A stretch of 64,000 nt of DNA from Candidatus Pristimantibacillus lignocellulolyticus (GTDB taxonomy: Bacteria; Bacillota; Bacilli; Paenibacillales; Paenibacillaceae), in NCBI GenBank assembly GCA_023639215.1, contig CP097899.1, positions 3,778,001-3,842,000 of the forward strand. Direction: 5' to 3'. The notes below the pieces were generated by a model. That model saw only the letters and a program-made list of their open reading frames with translations, ran no database searches and was not told where the DNA came from. The position numbers and the translations under genes were made by a program. Numbering within the stretch: the stretch's first letter is position 1; each line of letters opens with the position of its first letter. Shown piece by piece: positions 60,249 to 64,000 of the stretch.

Positions 60249-61061
60249 ATGTTAAAAGAAATCCGCACGATTTACCTTGATCCTGAGTTAAAAATAGAGG
60301 CGTATCGATTTAAAGGTATCATGCAAAAGTTTCCTACTCATTTTCATGAATATTATGTTATCGGATATATTGAAGAGGGGCAACGAATACTGATTTGTAA
60401 AGGTGAAAAATATATTATTAATCCTGGAGATTTATTATTGTTTAATCCTTATGATACGCATAGTTGTGAGCAAATAGATGGGAAAACTTTAGATTATAGA
60501 TGTATAAATGTGAGCTCGGAAGTTATGGAAAATATTATGTTGGAAATGAACGGGATTAAAAATCTTCCAACCTTCAAACAAAATGTTGTAATCCAAAGTG
60601 AGCTTGTCTCGACTTTAAAGGAACTACATAAAAAAATCTCACGTGATGTGAATGACTTTAAGAAAGAAGAACTATTTCTATATTTTATGGAAGTATTGAT
60701 TCAGGCACAATCTAGTATTTCAACTAAGATACCCGTGTCAGAAGCTTTCGATGAAATAGAAAAGGTGTGTAACTATTTAGAGGAGAATTATACAAAAACG
60801 ATCACTCTAAATCATCTAAGCGATCTAGCAGGTTGGAGTAAGTATCATTTACTAAGATCCTTCACGAAAAAAAAGGGGTTATCACCTTACAGTTACTTGG
60901 AAACGATTCGTGTCAATCATGCTAAGAAACTTTTGGAACAAGGGTTGAAACCTATCGAAGTATCGTTTGTAACAGGATTTAGCGATCAGAGCCATTTAAC
61001 AAAATTGTTCAAAAGACAAATTGGATTAACTCCGAAACAGTATATGAGAATTTATTGTTAA
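60249..61061 (+). CDS. AraC-family transcriptional regulator
   Basis: The product is 270 residues from ATG 60249 (AGAGGAGG 9 bases upstream; upstream in-frame starts lack an RBS). It has an N-terminal cupin (HFHEYYVIGYIEEGQRILICKG, NPGDLLLFNPYDTHSCEQ) and two C-terminal HTH motifs (ITLNHLSDLAGWSKYHLLRSFTKKKGLSPYSYL; IEVSFVTGFSDQSHLTKLFKRQIGLTPKQY). The cupin probably senses a small molecule. It directly precedes a LysE-type exporter, a common regulator-exporter pair. Confidence 0.9.
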   Translation: MLKEIRTIYLDPELKIEAYRFKGIMQKFPTHFHEYYVIGYIEEGQRILICKGEKYIINPGDLLLFNPYDTHSCEQIDGKTLDYRCINVSSEVMENIMLEMNGIKNLPTFKQNVVIQSELVSTLKELHKKISRDVNDFKKEELFLYFMEVLIQAQSSISTKIPVSEAFDEIEKVCNYLEENYTKTITLNHLSDLAGWSKYHLLRSFTKKKGLSPYSYLETIRVNHAKKLLEQGLKPIEVSFVTGFSDQSHLTKLFKRQIGLTPKQYMRIYC

Positions 61062-61143
61062 GTTTAGTATCAACCCAGTAGCCATCTAGATAATACTTAT
61101 ATGGAGGTAGAGTAAGATAGATAATATAATTCCGTTTATTCTC

Positions 61144-61749
61144 ATGGCACTTATGATGTCAATGTTGCCTGGCCCAGATACGTTACTTATTATGAAAAAT
61201 ACACTTATGCATGGAATAAAAGCTGGACGTTATACAATACTTGGGATGGCGACGGGGCTTTCTTTCTGGACAATTGTGGTCGTACTCGGATTGTCCGTTG
61301 TTATTGCTCAATCTGTTTTTCTATTCAATACCATTAAGTATGTGGGAGCTGCATATTTATTATATTTAGGAATAAGATTATTTTTTTCTCGCAATGCACT
61401 TCCAATTCATGCTGTTCAAGCGGATACTACTCATTCTAATCAGAAGTTCTTAACATACAAGTATAGAAACTCCTTTTTACAAGGAGCAGTGAGTAATATT
61501 TTCAACCCTAAAACCGTTTTGGTCTACATAACATTTATGCCGCAATTCATTGATCTTAATGGAGATACCAATAAACAACTATTTATATTAGGAATAATTC
61601 TAACGCTAATAGCAGTTGGTTGGTTTTTAACATTAGTTTACTTATTAGATTATATGAAAAAATGGCTTAAAAATCCTAAATCCCTCAATGTTTTTCAAAA
61701 AACTACTGGAGTAATGTTGCTTGGTTTTGGAGTTAAGACAGTCCTATGA
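61144..61749 (+). CDS. LysE/RhtB-family amino acid exporter
   Basis: The product is 201 residues from ATG 61144, with six predicted membrane helices. LPGPDTLLIMKNTLMHGIKAG is the LysE signature, and GAVSNIFNPKTVLVYITFMPQFI is in the middle. The first helix looks truncated. In the same frame, upstream codons IDNIIPFIL start at an ATA (61117) that lies exactly 9 bases after GGAGG, where a start ATG is expected. Either a noncanonical ATA start is used or the original ATG was lost. The likely partner is the AraC regulator upstream. Confidence 0.8.
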   Translation: MALMMSMLPGPDTLLIMKNTLMHGIKAGRYTILGMATGLSFWTIVVVLGLSVVIAQSVFLFNTIKYVGAAYLLYLGIRLFFSRNALPIHAVQADTTHSNQKFLTYKYRNSFLQGAVSNIFNPKTVLVYITFMPQFIDLNGDTNKQLFILGIILTLIAVGWFLTLVYLLDYMKKWLKNPKSLNVFQKTTGVMLLGFGVKTVL

Positions 61750-61782
61750 ATTTTTAATACCTGATTTACTATAACAAACGGA

Positions 61783-61822
61783 AGAGCAATTACGACATCC
61801 ATCGTAATTGCTCTTTGTTCTT
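61783..61822 (+). terminator. Terminator after the LysE-type gene
   Basis: AGAGCAATTACGA (61783-61795) and TCGTAATTGCTCT (61802-61814) form a 13-bp perfect stem followed by TTGTTCTT. The remaining 220 bases before 62047 hold no recognised feature. Confidence 0.85.
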
Positions 61823-62046
61823 CTCTAGAAGTTATTCTTGTTTTAATCGCAGTTAGATATTTGTTAAAAGGAAAATAATGGTTGAATAGTATGCGGTTAG
61901 ATAGTATGTTTATGGAAGAGAATTGACAGAAGTATGTTATTCCCTAATTAAGATGTTAGTAATCAATTTCCGAAATGATCATAAAATTTTCATAATTTCT
62001 GATGAAGGATAAATATCTATTAGGATAAGAAGGGACATGATATTAG

Positions 62047-62241
62047 ATGGTGCTAGATGTATATCGAATCATTCCTCAGTTTATAGTTATTGGGTTGATC
62101 GTATTGTTTTTTGTGAGTTTTTGGTTATTTGTAACTCGAATAATAACTAGTAGAAAAAACACAGAGATATCAGTCAGAAGAATAGAAGAAAAGTTGGATA
62201 TAATCATTGAAAAAATTAATAAGGATTCAACAGGTACATAA
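62047..62241 (+). CDS. Small membrane protein, DUF4083-like
   Basis: The 64-residue product has one membrane helix (about 10-30) followed by a basic stretch and a short coiled coil (ISVRRIEEKLDIIIEKIN). This layout matches small DUF4083-type proteins of Bacillales. GAAGGGAC precedes the ATG. Function unknown. Confidence 0.55.
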   Translation: MVLDVYRIIPQFIVIGLIVLFFVSFWLFVTRIITSRKNTEISVRRIEEKLDIIIEKINKDSTGT

Positions 62242-62244
62242 GAT

Positions 62245-62338
62245 TCTCGCGACGGCTTCACGTTGATCAGCAGATTGAATTCAAAGATGTATTGTTGTCT
62301 GACAACTTGCTGCGCAAGTTATTGAATACTTGAACGTA
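62245..62338 (+). repeat. Short repeat, family D, copy 2
   Basis: GACAACTTGCTGCGCAAGTT and GAATACTTGAACG (62301-62336) resemble 50968-51005. ACTTGC/GCAAGT forms a 6-bp stem. It lies between the small membrane gene and a GNAT gene. Confidence 0.45.
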
Positions 62339-62382
62339 ATATGACATACCTCGAATAATTTAAAATAAGGAGTTCAATTTAT

Positions 62383-62913
62383 ATGGTAACTTTTCAAATA
62401 ATGTCTCAAGACCAGGTCAACAGATTGCTTGATATCGATAGATCAGAATATATCGATATCATATATGAAATAAGAAACGGGGAAATGATTGCAATTCCAT
62501 CAGAGCATGAATGCCCAACTTGGACTGAAGAAATGATGGAAGGATTACAAAAACGTTTTGAATTTGAAATAGCTAATGGTGGATTTGCTGTAGGTGCATT
62601 TGATGAAAATAAGTTAATTGGATTTGGAGTGCTAGCTTATAAATTCAGGGGAAGAGATTTGAATCAACTTCAAGTTGACTTAATGTACGTGACTAGAAAT
62701 TATAGAAGGCAAGGAATTGGAACTAGAATCTTTAACCAACTAAGTGAAGAAGCAAAAAGAAGAGGCGCTAAATATCTTTATATATCTTCAACAGAAACAA
62801 GATCAGCAGTTTCGTTTTATCAAAGTAATGGGAGTTATTTAGCCACTGAAATAGATGAAGAACTGTATAATCTGGAACCTAAAGACATTCACTTGATTAT
62901 TGAACTTGAATAG
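62383..62913 (+). CDS. GNAT-family acetyltransferase
   Basis: The 176-residue product has the GNAT core: LIGFGVLAYKFRGRDLNQLQVDLMYVTRNYRRQGIGTRIFNQLSEEAKRRGAKYLYISSTETRSAVSFYQSNG, with the acetyl-CoA loop RRQGIG (about 109-114). The N-terminal 60 residues are variable and probably set the substrate. RBS AAGGAG, 11 bases before ATG. Substrate unknown. Confidence 0.85.
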   Translation: MVTFQIMSQDQVNRLLDIDRSEYIDIIYEIRNGEMIAIPSEHECPTWTEEMMEGLQKRFEFEIANGGFAVGAFDENKLIGFGVLAYKFRGRDLNQLQVDLMYVTRNYRRQGIGTRIFNQLSEEAKRRGAKYLYISSTETRSAVSFYQSNGSYLATEIDEELYNLEPKDIHLIIELE

Positions 62914-62943
62914 GAAAGTTAAGAGAGGATATTTTTAATTAGC

Positions 62944-63126
62944 ATGCAGAACTTACAAGAATTAGATTTGAGGCTAAGCTCAATTGATAATGAATGAACT
63001 ATTTATTTTTCCTTTCTAGAATATGTAACAGGAAGAAGTCCATCAATTTCATATTCGGTTTTGATTCAAAATCATTCATTTTCATATAAATATAAAGAAT
63101 ACGTTAATAGAATTATTGAGTTGTGA
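62944..63126 (+). pseudogene. Small gene interrupted by one in-frame TGA
   Basis: ATG 62944 (AGAGGA 11 bases upstream) reads MQNLQELDLRLSSIDNE, then TGA at 62995-62997, then continues in the same frame as TIYFSFLEYVTGRSPSISYS, through HSFSYKYKEYVNRIIEL, to TGA 63126. Replacing the TGA by TGG gives a smooth 60-residue protein. It is most simply a Trp-to-stop mutation in a small gene. No family recognised; size and context resemble the immunity-like genes seen elsewhere in the window. Confidence 0.5.
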
Positions 63127-63159
63127 AATCAGTTGAAACCGGAGGGGACGAAGATCTTA

Positions 63160-63612
63160 TTGAAAATATATAAAATCATATTATGGATTCTATTAATTGC
63201 ATACGTCTTTGTATTGATAAAATATTTAATCTTAGATAGAATGATATACCAAAATCATGTAGGAAGAAATTTTAATTTATATCCTTTTAATTCCATTAGA
63301 GCATATTTACTTCATAAGGATAATTACAACTTTAATACTTGGGCTTTGAATTTGTTTGGAAACATGATCATGCTGGTACCCTTTAGTATACTAATGCCTT
63401 TGTTGTTTTCAATGCTTAGAAAGACAAATATTTTTATAGTGTGCTTATTCGTATTTAACATTGGAATTGAAGTGTTTCAATACTTCTCGGGTTTTGGCAG
63501 CTTTGATGTGGATGATCTAATCTTGAATAGTTCAGGTGCTCTGGTCGCATATATTATACTAAGAGTCCTATTATTATTTAAGTTCGCAAAGAAGTTTACA
63601 AAGTCAATGTGA
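63160..63612 (+). CDS. VanZ-like membrane protein
   Basis: The product is 150 residues from TTG 63160, 12 bases after GGAGGGG; a TTG at 63133 lies before that RBS. VanZ family: four hydrophobic segments, RNFNLYPFNSIRAYLL after the first, NLFGNMIMLVPFSILMPLLF, and EVFQYFSGFGSFDVDDLILNSSGALVAY with the conserved Asp pair. VanZ proteins give low-level teicoplanin resistance or unknown envelope roles. It is not in a van cluster here. Confidence 0.85.
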   Translation: MKIYKIILWILLIAYVFVLIKYLILDRMIYQNHVGRNFNLYPFNSIRAYLLHKDNYNFNTWALNLFGNMIMLVPFSILMPLLFSMLRKTNIFIVCLFVFNIGIEVFQYFSGFGSFDVDDLILNSSGALVAYIILRVLLLFKFAKKFTKSM

Positions 63613-63711
63613 CTAATTTATAGAAGATGCAGTAATGATTTATGTTGTAGATATTGTATTTAATTGGAACGAAATAGTTATCTAGTAAGTGTAGTAAGAG
63701 AGGAGAATTCA

Positions 63712-64000
63712 ATGAAAGTAAAGCTAAGTATGGAAGATCTTAAAAACATGCAATTGAGTTGGAAATGTATTGAACCGATGTTACTTGCTGTTCGTGGGAA
63801 AGACTACCCAACTAAAATAGAAATGTATCAAAAGCTAAATGAAGGTCAAAAAGGATTGTATTTATTTTACTCATTTCATAATCACGCCAAAACAATGGCA
63901 GAGTTCTACTGGTTTTCGAATTATTACATAACTGAGATTCAGTCATGGAGTGGAATTAAAAGTGGAGTTGAGTTTTATCAGGATAATGAAATGGTAGTCT
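63712..64000 (+). CDS. Hypothetical protein, N-terminal part
   Basis: ATG 63712 follows AGAGAGGAG by 7 bases, and the frame stays open to the window end (96 residues). It begins MKVKLSMEDLKNMQLSWKC and includes GLYLFYSFHNHAKTMAEFYWF. The C-terminus is outside the window. Family not recognised; soluble. Confidence 0.6.
   Translation, partial: MKVKLSMEDLKNMQLSWKCIEPMLLAVRGKDYPTKIEMYQKLNEGQKGLYLFYSFHNHAKTMAEFYWFSNYYITEIQSWSGIKSGVEFYQDNEMVV

Overview
This 64-kb window looks like a chromosomal segment of a low-GC, spore-forming Gram-positive bacterium of the Paenibacillaceae (Paenibacillus/Cohnella type). The evidence is AGGAGG-type ribosome binding sites, frequent TTG/GTG starts, an SLH-domain glycoside hydrolase, a sporulenol-synthase-type cyclase, YlbJ, and the Bacillales order coaD-ylbJ-sepM-tmcAL-yceD-rpmF-fapR-plsX-fabH-fabD-fabG-acpP-fabF-rnc-smc-ftsY-ylxM-ffh-rpsP-khpA-rimM-trmD-rplS-lepB-rbgA-rnhB-ylqG-ylqH-yraN.

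Layout. 1-8.1 kb: the end of kdpC, an unusual tandem KdpD input protein without a kinase domain, an IS3-type relic, two small lipoproteins, an SLH/GH18 exported protein, a YhdH/YhfP oxidoreductase and a family 2 glycosyltransferase. 8.2-11.6 kb: a TPP riboswitch with terminator, followed by a thiamine or pyrimidine-precursor ABC importer that includes a YqgV-like thiamine-binding protein. 12-15.3 kb: an accessory island of SUKH and unknown genes resembling a toxin-immunity cluster, with a doubly frameshifted gene and a gene stub. 15.4-18.3 kb: an ABM-domain protein, a TatD-like hydrolase and two peptidoglycan hydrolases. 19.2-49.7 kb: the conserved housekeeping block, covering CoA synthesis, FapR-controlled fatty acid synthesis, RNase III, SMC, SRP and receptor, ribosomal proteins and their maturation factors, signal peptidase, and a FliK-like/FlhB-like pair behind a sigma-D-like promoter. 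49.8-53.2 kb: small membrane or hypothetical genes mixed with gene fragments. 53.3-58 kb: a ribose operon rbsKDACB without an adjacent rbsR. 58-64 kb: a hopanoid-type cyclase, an AraC regulator, a LysE exporter, a GNAT, a VanZ-like protein and further decayed genes.

The most striking pattern is not a gene. The gaps inside the essential fab-smc-ffh block are filled with related palindromic elements. Family A (7 copies; about 60 bp) is a hairpin that in five copies ends just upstream of a Shine-Dalgarno sequence (coaD, fabD, fabG twice, ftsY). Its stem varies by compensatory changes and its loop keeps AAGTA. Family B (five good copies and up to three degenerate ones; about 150 bp) starts at or shortly after stop codons (fabH, fabG, rnc, the gene after ftsY, ffh) and has a covarying GTAC-based tip. 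Family C (2 copies; about 230 bp) follows the oxidoreductase gene and a GNAT gene. All copies lie in the same orientation as transcription. They may be structured RNA elements, mobile REP/MITE-like repeats, or both.

All calls come from reading the sequence and from family knowledge. No database search or folding program was run.
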